Program-made: the position numbers and the translations under genes
The notes under the pieces: generated by a model
Databases searched by the model: none
Seen by the model: the letters and a program-made list of their open reading frames with translations, nothing else
Told to the model about the DNA's origin: nothing
Assembly (NCBI RefSeq): GCF_914271485.1
Contig: NZ_CAJZAG010000001.1
Coordinates: 372,001-436,000, forward strand
From: Cupriavidus pampae
Lineage (GTDB): Bacteria; Pseudomonadota; Gammaproteobacteria; Burkholderiales; Burkholderiaceae
Direction: 5' to 3'
Length of the DNA stretch: 64,000 nucleotides
Shown: piece after piece, positions 45,738 through 53,875 of the stretch
Numbering within the stretch: position 1 is the stretch's first letter
How the letters are laid out: each line of letters begins with the position of its first letter

Positions 45738-46526
45738 ATGAGAATCGGCAGGCAGGACGACCCGCATACCGCCATCTGCATGGCCGATGCGGACACCATC
45801 ACGATCCGCGGCAAGGATCTGTGCGATGACCTCATCGGCAATATCGGCTTCGCGGACTTCTATGTGTTTCTGCTCACTGGCGCCACGCCCACGCCGGCAC
45901 AGAGCCGGCTCGTCAACGCCGCGCTCGTGGCGATTGCCGAGCATGGCCTGACGCCGACCGTGCAGGCCGCCCGCATGACATACGACGCCGACCCGGCCGC
46001 GCTGCAGGGCGCCGTGGCCGCCGGCCTGCTCGGCGCGGGTACGGTGGTGATGGGCACCTCGGAGCTCTGCGGCCGCTTTCTGCATGACATCGTCACCACA
46101 CACGCGGCATCGGGCGACACGCTCGACGCTGTGGTGCAGAGCAAGCTCGCGGCACGCAAGGCGGCCGGGCAGACCGTGCCTGGCTACGGCCATCCGCTAC
46201 ACGCCGGCGGCGATCCGCGCACCGCGCGGCTGCTTGCACTCGCTGAAGAACTGCAGGTTCAGGGCCCGTATCTCGACGCGCTGTTCGCGGTCGAGCGGCT
46301 GATCCCTTCGGTCTACGGCCGTCAGCTTCCGATCAATGCCTCGGGCTCGATTCCGGCCGTGCTGCTGCAGGGGGGCTTCCCGCTCGGCGCGCTCAAGGGC
46401 ATCCCGATCCTCGCCCGCACGGCCGGGCTGCTCGCCCATCTGTTCGAGGAATCGACCCGGCCCATTGGCTTCCTGATGGCGGACTACGCCGATCGGGCGA
46501 TTGCCTACGACGGTCCCGCACGCTAG
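45738..46526 (+). CDS. Citrate synthase-like citryl-CoA lyase family protein
   Basis: A 262-residue protein of the citrate-synthase superfamily small class. It has FADFYVFLLTGATPTPAQSRL, AAGLLGAGTVVMGTSELC, VPGYGHPLHAGGDPRTARL with the conserved central His and the Asp-Pro-Arg segment, and ARTAGLLAHLFEES at the end. The citrate synthase motif with the first catalytic His (LHGGAN) is replaced by GTVVMGTSE, as in citryl-CoA lyase-type proteins. A retro-aldol/Claisen cleavage of a CoA thioester is likely; the substrate is unknown. ATG 45738 follows AGGAGGAGAC. First gene of a three-gene operon with a solute receptor and a CoA ligase. Confidence 0.82.
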   Translation: MRIGRQDDPHTAICMADADTITIRGKDLCDDLIGNIGFADFYVFLLTGATPTPAQSRLVNAALVAIAEHGLTPTVQAARMTYDADPAALQGAVAAGLLGAGTVVMGTSELCGRFLHDIVTTHAASGDTLDAVVQSKLAARKAAGQTVPGYGHPLHAGGDPRTARLLALAEELQVQGPYLDALFAVERLIPSVYGRQLPINASGSIPAVLLQGGFPLGALKGIPILARTAGLLAHLFEESTRPIGFLMADYADRAIAYDGPAR

Positions 46527-46590
46527 CGTCAAGAACATATGCAGTGGGTGCAACGACGCCCACGCGCCATCCAGAATAAGAGGAGACAAG

Positions 46591-47592
46591 ATGAGAACCA
46601 TGCCGATGACCATCGCACCAACCCGACGCAAAACGCTGTTCGTAAGCGGTATGGCCGCCTGCCTCGCCACCTGCGCGCTCGCGTTCGTGGCCCCGGCGCG
46701 TGCCGAATCCGGCAAGACCACACAAGTCATCGTGCCGTACTCCGCAGGCGGCACCACGGACCGCATCGGCCGTCTGGTCGCGAACAGCCTGTCGCAGGAA
46801 CTCGGCGAACCATTCGTGGTGGTGAACAAGCCCGGCGCGGGCGGCACCCTCGGCACCGCCGAGGTCGCGCGCGCCAAACCGGACGGCTACACGCTCGGCG
46901 TGGTATTCGACTCACAGGCGGTCAACCAGCACATGTTCCGCGCGCTGTCGTATGACACGTTCAAATCGTTCACGTACGTGACGCTGGTCGTCTCCGCGCC
47001 GCACGTACTCGTCACGAGCAAGCCATACGCATCGCTCCCCGCGCTGATGCAGGCCGCCAAGGCGCGACCCGGCACGGTGTCGTTCGGCTCGACGGGGCAG
47101 GGCACGTCGAACCATCTGTATCCGTTGCTGCTCGGCAATCTGGCCCATGTGGATCTGCTGCCGGTGCCGTATCAGGGTGGCGGCGGTTCGTTCCTGCCGG
47201 ATCTGCTGTCGGGCCGCTACGACATGGCCTCGGGCACGCTCGGTTACTTCCTGCCGTATATCAAGGATGGCCGCCTGCATGCGCTCGCTACCGGCGGGGT
47301 CAAGCGCTCGCCGCTGTTGCCGAACGTGCCGACCGTCGCCGAAACCTATCCGGGCTTCGAGGCCTCGTCCTGGGTCGGCGTGATTGCACCGGCCGGCCTG
47401 CCGAAGGAGGTTGCCGACAAGCTGCGCAACGCCATCCGGCGCGCGTTCAATGCGCCGGCGCTGAAAGAGCAACTGCTGGCTGAGGGCTACGACATCGAGG
47501 TGTCATCGTCGGACGACTTCGTCGCACGCGTGCGCGCGGAGTCCGATCGCCTTGGCGCGCTGATCAAAGACAAGAAGCTGGGCGAACAATGA
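46591..47592 (+). CDS. Bug/TctC-family periplasmic solute-binding protein
   Basis: A 333-residue tripartite tricarboxylate transporter receptor. Signal peptide (LFVSGMAACLATCALAFVAPARA), then the family segments VIVPYSAGGTTDRIGRLVA, VVVNKPGAGGTLGTAEVARAKPDGYTL and GVIAPAGLPKEVADKLRNAI. Bug proteins bind carboxylates and are very numerous in Cupriavidus and Bordetella. ATG 46591 follows AGGAGACAAG. No TctA/TctB membrane genes are in the window. Its stop overlaps the ligase start (ATGA). Confidence 0.92.
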   Translation: MRTMPMTIAPTRRKTLFVSGMAACLATCALAFVAPARAESGKTTQVIVPYSAGGTTDRIGRLVANSLSQELGEPFVVVNKPGAGGTLGTAEVARAKPDGYTLGVVFDSQAVNQHMFRALSYDTFKSFTYVTLVVSAPHVLVTSKPYASLPALMQAAKARPGTVSFGSTGQGTSNHLYPLLLGNLAHVDLLPVPYQGGGGSFLPDLLSGRYDMASGTLGYFLPYIKDGRLHALATGGVKRSPLLPNVPTVAETYPGFEASSWVGVIAPAGLPKEVADKLRNAIRRAFNAPALKEQLLAEGYDIEVSSSDDFVARVRAESDRLGALIKDKKLGEQ

Positions 47593-49193
47593 CAGGGATG
47601 GCAGAACACCACACCGATACTCCGGATGCATCGTCGCTGTTGTATTCGGCGGGCGGCGTCGGCGACATGATCGTCAACGCGCTCGAACGGCACGGGCCAC
47701 GCACCGCGTTCGCATGCCGCGGCCACACTGTCACCTATGCACAGGTGGCGGAGCAGATCAGCCGCACGCTGCAGCATTTCGAGGCGATCGGCTTGCGGCG
47801 CGGCGACGCGATCATGCAACTCACGAGCAACCGGCACGAGATGTTCGTGATCATGGCGGCCGCATTCATTGGCGGCTATGTCTCGGTGATCCCGAACTAC
47901 TCGGGCAGCCTCGATGATCATCGGTACATGCTGGAAGACAGTGGCGCGGTACTGCTGATTGTTGATGTGGCACGCACCGCGCGCGGGCAGGAACTTGCAC
48001 GCGGCGCGCAGCACGCGATCCGGCTGGCGTCACACGATGCCGTGCCCGGCCTGCCGGATTTCTGGCGCGAGATCTCGGGCTATACCCCGCGTCCGCTGCA
48101 GGCATGGGAGGCGCCCGATGACAATATCCGCCTGATCTACACAGGAGGCACCACGGGCGTGCCCAAGGGCGTGATCACCGAGAGCCGCGCGCTCGCGTTC
48201 GCCTCGCTGCTGCATATCGCCGAACAGGGCTTCGATATCTCGACGCGGTTGCTGGTGTCGTCACCGCTATCGCACGGCGCGGGCGCGCTCGTGATTCCGG
48301 TGCTGGTCAAGGGTGGCACCGTGGTCGTCCATGACGGCTTCGATGCGGACCGCACGCTCGATGCCATCCATGCTGGCGACGCGACCACGCTGTTCCTCGT
48401 GCCGACCATGCTGTACGCGTTGATGGACCATCCGCGCATCGCGTCGATCAACCTCGGCGGGCTGCGGCGCATCATCTATACCGCCGCGCCAATCTCGCAA
48501 CGCCGCCTGGCGCAGGCACTCGCGCTGTTCGGGCCGATTCTGCATCAGAACTATGGCCAGACCGAGGTGCCCGGCACCATCCTCTCGCTGACCGCGGAAG
48601 ATCACCTGCATCCGCGCGGAGACAAGCTGACATCGGCAGGCAAACCATACCCGTGCGTGGCGGTGCGACTGGTCGATGACGCGGGCAACACGCTGCCGCG
48701 CGACGGCGGTATCGGCGAGCTATGCGTGCGCGCGCCGCATGTCACACGCGGTTATTGGAACAAGCCCGAGGCCACACAGGAATTGCTACGCGATGGCTGG
48801 CTGCACACGGGCGACATGGCCTATCAGGACCGCGACGGCTACTTCCATATCGTCGATCGCAAGAAGGACATGATTATCTCGGGCGGCTTCAATATCTACC
48901 CGCAGGAACTCGAGAACACGCTCGGCAGCCACCCGGCAGTCGCCAGCGCCGCGGTGATCGGCGTACCCGACGAAAAGTGGGGCGAGGCAGTGAAGGCGAT
49001 CGTGGTACTCCGCGCCGCCGCCAGCGCAACGGCGGAAGAACTGATCGCCTTCGTCAAGGAACGCAAGGGCCCGGTCATGGCCCCAAAGACGGTGGAATTC
49101 ACCGCCGCGCTACCACTGACCCCGCTCGGCAAGATCGATAAGAAGGCGCTGCGGGCGGGTTACTGGGACGGACGCGGCAGCGGGGTAGTCTAG
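47589..49193 (+). CDS. Acyl-CoA ligase (AMP-forming)
   Basis: A 534-residue ANL-superfamily enzyme: P-loop-like LIYTGGTTGVPKGVI, NYGQTEVPGTILS, the hinge DRKKDMIISGGFNIYPQELE and the C-terminal Lys in LTPLGKIDKKALR. Activates a carboxylic acid to its CoA thioester. In this operon it probably makes the thioester that the lyase-like protein cleaves, from a substrate bound by the receptor (inference). Translationally coupled to the receptor gene by a four-base overlap. Confidence 0.92.
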   Translation: MTGMAEHHTDTPDASSLLYSAGGVGDMIVNALERHGPRTAFACRGHTVTYAQVAEQISRTLQHFEAIGLRRGDAIMQLTSNRHEMFVIMAAAFIGGYVSVIPNYSGSLDDHRYMLEDSGAVLLIVDVARTARGQELARGAQHAIRLASHDAVPGLPDFWREISGYTPRPLQAWEAPDDNIRLIYTGGTTGVPKGVITESRALAFASLLHIAEQGFDISTRLLVSSPLSHGAGALVIPVLVKGGTVVVHDGFDADRTLDAIHAGDATTLFLVPTMLYALMDHPRIASINLGGLRRIIYTAAPISQRRLAQALALFGPILHQNYGQTEVPGTILSLTAEDHLHPRGDKLTSAGKPYPCVAVRLVDDAGNTLPRDGGIGELCVRAPHVTRGYWNKPEATQELLRDGWLHTGDMAYQDRDGYFHIVDRKKDMIISGGFNIYPQELENTLGSHPAVASAAVIGVPDEKWGEAVKAIVVLRAAASATAEELIAFVKERKGPVMAPKTVEFTAALPLTPLGKIDKKALRAGYWDGRGSGVV

Positions 49194-49197
49194 GTTT

Positions 49198-49356
49198 TCT
49201 CCCTTCTCCCTCCGGGGAGGCGCGCACGCATCGTATGCCAACGTCTCGCTCCCCTCTCCCTCAGGGAGAGGGGTTGGGGGAGAGGGTGAAATCAAATCTA
49301 CCTATTGTTTTCTCCCCTCTCCCTCGGGGAGAGGGGCCGGGGGAGAGGGCACACGC
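49198..49356. repeat. Palindromic repeat region between convergent genes (locus B)
   Basis: Two hairpins, CCCCTCTCCC/GGGAGAGGGG at 49251-49273 and 49314-49336, with the 55-base block 49301-49355 shared with locus A (41744-41798) at 52 of 55 positions and in the same orientation. It again sits at a convergent junction. Confidence 0.85.
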
Positions 49357-49358
49357 CC

Positions 49359-50018
49359 TTACCCAATCTGTTGCACCACCGACCGCGACAACTCATCCGC
49401 ATACCCGTGGTTCACGTCCCGGTGGCCACACTCATCTTCCCGCACCGCCAGCACCACCTCACGCAGCCGTGCCGTCGGGGCCAGGTTCCAGTAAGCAATC
49501 GCCAGATCCGGCGCGGGTACATTCTCCACGCGGCCCGCGTCGATTTCCTCGAGGTACAGCGTGTAGCTGATCACAGCCTGTTCCTCGAAATAACCCACCA
49601 ACCGATGCGCAGTACGGGCCGAGACCAGATACAGCAGGAAGAACGCCACAAAGAACACGGCCTGCACGATCAGGATCACGGCACGCTCGAACCAGCTGGG
49701 CTTGGCAATCTCGACAAAGGTCATCAGATGCATGCGCTCGTTCTCGGCCTCGTCGAGCAGCGTGCGAATCCAGTTATGGTCGTCGATCATCCAGCGCAGG
49801 CACTTCAGGTGCACCAGCATCGCGCCCACCATGCCCGGCACGGCCGCCACGGTCTCCAGCACGATCGCGCGGTTGCCATAGCGCTTGGCGAAGAACGTAT
49901 CGGCAAAGAACCGTAGCGTCAGCGTGATACCTAGCGCGACGCGATCGGAAAAATTATGCGCGTCGCGATGCATGTCGAGGTTGCGAGATTCGTCGTGGGC
50001 ACTACCTTGGGTTTCCAT
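49359..50018 (-). CDS. aox: Alternative oxidase (diiron ubiquinol oxidase)
   Basis: A 219-residue bacterial AOX. Diiron ligand motifs in order: LETVAAVPGM, AENERMHLMTF, GYFEEQAV with LEEID, and VREDECGHRDVNH (the last ExxH is kept although the usual AHH is CGH). Two membrane-bound hydrophobic helices include ILIVQAVFFVAFFLLYLVSA. AOX passes electrons from ubiquinol to O2 without proton pumping and tolerates NO and cyanide. The start has ACGGAGTGCATC in front, and a near-consensus NsrR site lies 33 bases upstream. Rare among bacteria; a flavohaemoglobin gene is 13 kb away. Confidence 0.93.
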   Translation of the reverse strand: METQGSAHDESRNLDMHRDAHNFSDRVALGITLTLRFFADTFFAKRYGNRAIVLETVAAVPGMVGAMLVHLKCLRWMIDDHNWIRTLLDEAENERMHLMTFVEIAKPSWFERAVILIVQAVFFVAFFLLYLVSARTAHRLVGYFEEQAVISYTLYLEEIDAGRVENVPAPDLAIAYWNLAPTARLREVVLAVREDECGHRDVNHGYADELSRSVVQQIG

Positions 50019-50050
50019 GATGCACTCCGTTGGATGGATCGTTGTCGTTT

Positions 50051-50073
50051 AATATGCATCCAAGATACATCTT
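50051..50073 (-). promoter_or_regulatory. NsrR-type binding site upstream of alternative oxidase
   Basis: The 23-base element starts AATATGCATCC at 50051 and ends GATACATCTT at 50073. It follows the 11-1-11 inverted-repeat form of the NsrR consensus (AANATGCAT...ATGCATNTT), with about 16 of 20 defined positions matching. It lies 33 bases upstream of the aox ATG, where a repressor would block the promoter. NsrR is an NO-sensing Fe-S repressor. Confidence 0.75.
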
Positions 50074-50124
50074 TAAACGCACCCTCGCAAGAACATTTTG
50101 CTGCTGCGCAACAGAAGCAACCCT

Positions 50125-50730
50125 CTAACCCAGAAATCCCCACCAGGCCGAGCCCAGCAACAGCACAGCCATCAGCCGGTCGAACCGCTTCATCCAGTCC
50201 GCCGAACGCAACAGCCGCGCGGCCGCCGCGCCCAGACAGGCCCACAGGAACATGCAGGGCAGGGCCACGCAGAAGAACACCAGCGACAGCAGCGCCACGT
50301 CATGCGTCTGGTCGGCGCCATGCCCGGCAAACAGGCTGACTACCGCAATGCCCATGACCCACGTCTTGGGATTGACGATCTGCAACCCGGCCGCACCGGT
50401 AAAGCCCAGCGGCCGCGCGGCCGGCGCCGCGCCAACCTCGACCTGCGTGGGCGCGCTGCGAAACAACTGCCACGCCATGCGCGTCAGCCATAACGCGCCG
50501 GCCCAAGCCATCACACGCTGAATGTCAGGATGCTGTGCCAGCGTATGACCGATACCAAGCCCGACGACCAGCACCAGCAACGCGGCGCCGCCGCAGCCAC
50601 CGAGAATCATCGGCACCGATGCGCTCACGCCGCGCCGGGCGCTGTTGGAGAAAACAAGAATATTGGTCGGTCCAGGCGTGATCGACGCCACGAACGCGAA
50701 CAGGAGAAAGGGGAGCAGGGCGGGATTCAT
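50125..50730 (-). CDS. LysE/RhtB-family amino-acid exporter
   Basis: A 201-residue inner-membrane protein with about six helices and the family signature FAFVASITPGPTNILVFSNSARRG, then LQIVNPKTWVMGIAVV. Relatives export amino acids or amino-acid analogues. It lies 22 bases downstream of an AraC-family gene on the same strand, with a 19-bp element 33 bases before its start that recurs at the same distance before the regulator. Confidence 0.9.
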   Translation of the reverse strand: MNPALLPFLLFAFVASITPGPTNILVFSNSARRGVSASVPMILGGCGGAALLVLVVGLGIGHTLAQHPDIQRVMAWAGALWLTRMAWQLFRSAPTQVEVGAAPAARPLGFTGAAGLQIVNPKTWVMGIAVVSLFAGHGADQTHDVALLSLVFFCVALPCMFLWACLGAAAARLLRSADWMKRFDRLMAVLLLGSAWWGFLG

Positions 50731-50752
50731 GCGCCCAGTATTGCGGCGCGGA

Positions 50753-51607
50753 CTAGCGCAAGTCTGGAACGTTTGAGCAGCGCTGCCGATAGTGCGCGGG
50801 CGTCATGCCATACGCGCGCCGAAACCAGCGTCCGAGGTGGCTCTGATCGGCGAACCCGGAAACCGCGGCCGCATCGGCGGGCGTGGCACCCACCGCCATC
50901 AAACGCCGCGCATGCGCCAGACGCAACTGCACGAGGTAGGCATGCGGTGCCAGCCCAAACGCCGCCTTGAACGCGCGCGTCAGGCGATAACGATCCACTC
51001 CGGTCGCACGCGCGAGGTCATCGAGTCCGATGTCCTCCGCGGCATGATCATGCAGAAACTCCCGCGCCCGGTGTGCCACCACCGGAAGTCGCGGATCCTG
51101 CGCGATCCGCTTGCGCCAGTGCAGATGCGTAGTCAGCCGGTCGAACAGCGTATCGAGCGCGGCCTCGCGCACCATGCGCAGTTCGGGATCATGCGTCGCG
51201 CGAAACGCATCGGTCACGGCAGTCACCAGCGCGGCATCGGGCATCAGCGTATGGGTGACGCTCGGCTGGAAGCGCTCGGGCATCTCGGGAAACAGCGCGC
51301 GCAGACGCGTATCCATCATGCGTGGATCGAGGCACAGGATCGAATAGGTAAAGCCATCGGGCGCCACCGCATGGCCGTCGTGCACCTCGCCGGGCTCGAG
51401 CATAAAGACCTGCCCAGGCGTGCTGCTGACCAGCGACTTGCGGCAGTGGAACTGCTGAATGCCCTGCTCTGTGTAGCCGACCATGTAGTAGTCGTGCCAG
51501 TGCGGATCGTACGCATGCCCCTCGAAATGCGCGCGCAACGTCTCGATCCCCGAGGCAGCGTCGTGCCGGAGGTCGATCCAGTTGCGGGAAGAGGGGGCGG
51601 TGTCCAT
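50753..51607 (-). CDS. AraC-family regulator
   Basis: A 284-residue protein with an N-terminal cupin sensor (YDPHWHDYYMVGYTEQGIQ; MLEPGEVHDGHAV) and two C-terminal helix-turn-helices (IGLDDLARATGVDRYRLTRAFKAAFG; AAVSGFADQSHLGRWFRRAYG). The C-terminus is typical (MTPAHYRQ). It most likely controls the adjacent LysE-type exporter and itself through the paired 19-bp elements. It diverges from the AtuA-DUF4387 gene. Confidence 0.92.
   Translation of the reverse strand: MDTAPSSRNWIDLRHDAASGIETLRAHFEGHAYDPHWHDYYMVGYTEQGIQQFHCRKSLVSSTPGQVFMLEPGEVHDGHAVAPDGFTYSILCLDPRMMDTRLRALFPEMPERFQPSVTHTLMPDAALVTAVTDAFRATHDPELRMVREAALDTLFDRLTTHLHWRKRIAQDPRLPVVAHRAREFLHDHAAEDIGLDDLARATGVDRYRLTRAFKAAFGLAPHAYLVQLRLAHARRLMAVGATPADAAAVSGFADQSHLGRWFRRAYGMTPAHYRQRCSNVPDLR
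50763..50781 (-). promoter_or_regulatory. Putative AraC-family operator upstream of the LysE-type exporter
   Basis: TCTGGAACGTTTGAGCAGC, read on the plus strand, lies 33-51 bases upstream of the exporter start, inside the last codons of the AraC-family gene. It matches the element at 51640-51658 at 18 of 19 positions. Confidence 0.7.
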
Positions 51608-51639
51608 CGGGCGATGTTAACCCGAGTCGGGCGGGCCCG

Positions 51640-51658
51640 TCTGGAACGTTTGTGCAGC
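51640..51658 (-). promoter_or_regulatory. Putative AraC-family operator upstream of its own gene
   Basis: TCTGGAACGTTTGTGCAGC, read on the plus strand, lies 33-51 bases upstream of the AraC-family start, the same offset as its twin before the exporter gene. One mismatch in 19. Confidence 0.7.
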
Positions 51659-51772
51659 ACCCGCAGGGCCATATCCACGACTTATACCCGGATATCGAGA
51701 CCCTATTTTTCCTTTGCACGCGCGCGTCCCACACTGACTCCACCCCCCAACCGGACAAAGTAGGAGAAAGTG

Positions 51773-53875
51773 ATGGCGAAGTTGTTATACAGAGTGGTAT
51801 CTGCCTGTGGCGCACTCGGTTACGGATTCCCCGACGCGTCGCTGATGCGCGCGCTGGAAGGCCGCATCGACGCGGTGATCTCCGATGCGGGCTCGATGGA
51901 TGCCGGTCCGTACTACCTTGGCACCGGCCAGGAGTACTTCGAACGCGAAGCGGTCAAGGCCGACTTCCACAATATGGTGGTGGCCGGCGAGCGCATCGAC
52001 GGCCCCGTGATTCTCGGCAGCTGCGGCATGGCCGGTGGCCGCCGCAATCTCGAATGGATGCTTGAGGTAGCGCGTGAGGTCTTCGACGAACTCGGCGTGC
52101 GCAATCGCCAGGTCGCCGTCATCGACGCCGAACTCGACCCCACGATGGTCCTCGACGCCCTGCGCGCCGGCCAGCTTCAGGCCACCGGCAAGGGTCCGCA
52201 ACTCGACGAAGCCGCGCTGCGCGAAAGCACCATCGTCGGCCAGATGGGCATCGCCCCGCTGATCACCGCGCTCGACGGCGGCGCCAAGTACATCTTCGCG
52301 GGCCGCTCGTGCGACGTGGCGCTGTTCGCCAGCGACATGATCCGCCACGGCATCGACGCCGGTCTGGCGTACCACGTCGGCCACGTGCTCGAATGCGGTG
52401 CGCTGGCCTGCGACCCAGGCTCACCCTCTGACTGCCTCGTCGCGGAAATCTATGACGACGGCACCGCGGTGTTCGTGCCCCTCGATCCCGCGCGCCGCTG
52501 CACGCCATACTCGATCGCCGCGCATTCGCTATACGAGGAAAGCCATCCGCAACTTCAGTTCTACCCGGAAGGCATCCTCGCCATGGCGCAGACCGAGTTC
52601 TTCGCCCGCGACGCGCGGACCGCCGGCATTCGCCACAGCCACTTCGTGCATGCCGGCAAGCCATGGCCGCTCAGCATCAAGCTCGAAGGCGCGCGTCGCC
52701 TGGGAGGACGCCGCGTATCGTTGCTGCATCTTGCGCCCGCTGACCTCGCGCGCGTCCCAGCCGATGTGCCCGTCTACGGCCGCAACGGCGTGCAGACCCA
52801 GCCCGTGCCGGCCAACACGTACGAACTCGGCATCCTGATCGAGACGCGCGCGGCCACGCCAGAAGCGGCCGAGAAGCTGGCCAGCCTGCTCACGCATTAC
52901 CTGATCCACTATGGGTATCCGGGACGCAAGGCCACGGCTGGCAACATCGCGTATCCGCTCTCGCCAAACCTCATCAGCTTTCAGCGCGATGACGGCAGCT
53001 ACGGCGCGGTGGTGCCGAGCGGCACGCGCGATCCCGTGTTCCTCGCGAACTATGCGCAAATCAAAGACGCAGTCATCGGTCTCGTGCGCGCACAGTTTCC
53101 CGATGCGCTCGCGCAGGCAACGTTCCGCTTCGTCGAGGCCGATGCCGAACGCCCGGTCGCGCTCGTGCGCACCATCGACCGCGATCCCGCGCGCCTTGCC
53201 CAACGCCACACGGCCGAGGTGGCGCGCGCCCTGGGCGGTGCCACCGCCGGCGCGGCATCACTGCGCGATCTCGATGCCGCCGATGCCTACGAATGGACGC
53301 TCTATCATCTGCTGCTCGACGAACGCGTGATCCGCGACATCATGTTCCCGATCACCTACTACCGCGCCGACGGCCGCCAGTGGACGCGTACCGGCGAGGC
53401 ACGACCGGTCTATCGTGATATCGGCGAGCGTGGCTATCGCGGCAACCTCGACGACCGCACGTTGTCGCTCATCGCTAATGCGATGCCAGCTTCGGCAGCG
53501 ATGGCAGCGATGGCAGCGGAAGCGGAGCAGGGCACAGCGCAGCGCCTGCTCGACATGGCCTTCGTCATCCGCAGCAAAGATGCCGGCATCAACCGCCTGA
53601 CCTTCGATATCGTGTTCCACTCCACCGTGGAGTACGAGGCCGCGTTGCGCTCCAACGCGTTCTACGCGCCCAACGTGGCGGCAGTGCTTGGTTTGCCTGC
53701 GGCGGATGTGGTCGGTACCTACTTCGTCGATAGCTGTCAGGCTATCAAGATCACAATCGATCGCCCCAATATCTCGGCATCACCCGATGAGCGCGATGTG
53801 TTTGGCGCGCAGCAGCAGGCCACGCTCGAAGCGATGATGATCGGCGCGGTGACGCCGGTCCTCTCACTGGCCTGA
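51773..53875 (+). CDS. AtuA-like domain fused to DUF4387
   Basis: A 700-residue protein. The N-terminal 450 residues match the acyclic terpene utilisation AtuA family (SACGALGYGFPDASLMRALEG; SDAGSMDAGPYYLGTGQEYF; LGSCGMAGGRRNLEWML; IFAGRSCDVALFASDMI). The last 100 match DUF4387 (MAFVIRSKDAGINRLTFDIV; DSCQAIKITIDRP; DERDVFGAQQQATLE). These are often separate neighbouring genes, so a fusion supports joint function. The biochemical role is not established; AtuA relatives occur with CoA-ester catabolism genes. ATG 51773 follows AGGAG. Its end overlaps a convergent LysR gene by 12 bases. Confidence 0.85.
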   Translation: MAKLLYRVVSACGALGYGFPDASLMRALEGRIDAVISDAGSMDAGPYYLGTGQEYFEREAVKADFHNMVVAGERIDGPVILGSCGMAGGRRNLEWMLEVAREVFDELGVRNRQVAVIDAELDPTMVLDALRAGQLQATGKGPQLDEAALRESTIVGQMGIAPLITALDGGAKYIFAGRSCDVALFASDMIRHGIDAGLAYHVGHVLECGALACDPGSPSDCLVAEIYDDGTAVFVPLDPARRCTPYSIAAHSLYEESHPQLQFYPEGILAMAQTEFFARDARTAGIRHSHFVHAGKPWPLSIKLEGARRLGGRRVSLLHLAPADLARVPADVPVYGRNGVQTQPVPANTYELGILIETRAATPEAAEKLASLLTHYLIHYGYPGRKATAGNIAYPLSPNLISFQRDDGSYGAVVPSGTRDPVFLANYAQIKDAVIGLVRAQFPDALAQATFRFVEADAERPVALVRTIDRDPARLAQRHTAEVARALGGATAGAASLRDLDAADAYEWTLYHLLLDERVIRDIMFPITYYRADGRQWTRTGEARPVYRDIGERGYRGNLDDRTLSLIANAMPASAAMAAMAAEAEQGTAQRLLDMAFVIRSKDAGINRLTFDIVFHSTVEYEAALRSNAFYAPNVAAVLGLPAADVVGTYFVDSCQAIKITIDRPNISASPDERDVFGAQQQATLEAMMIGAVTPVLSLA

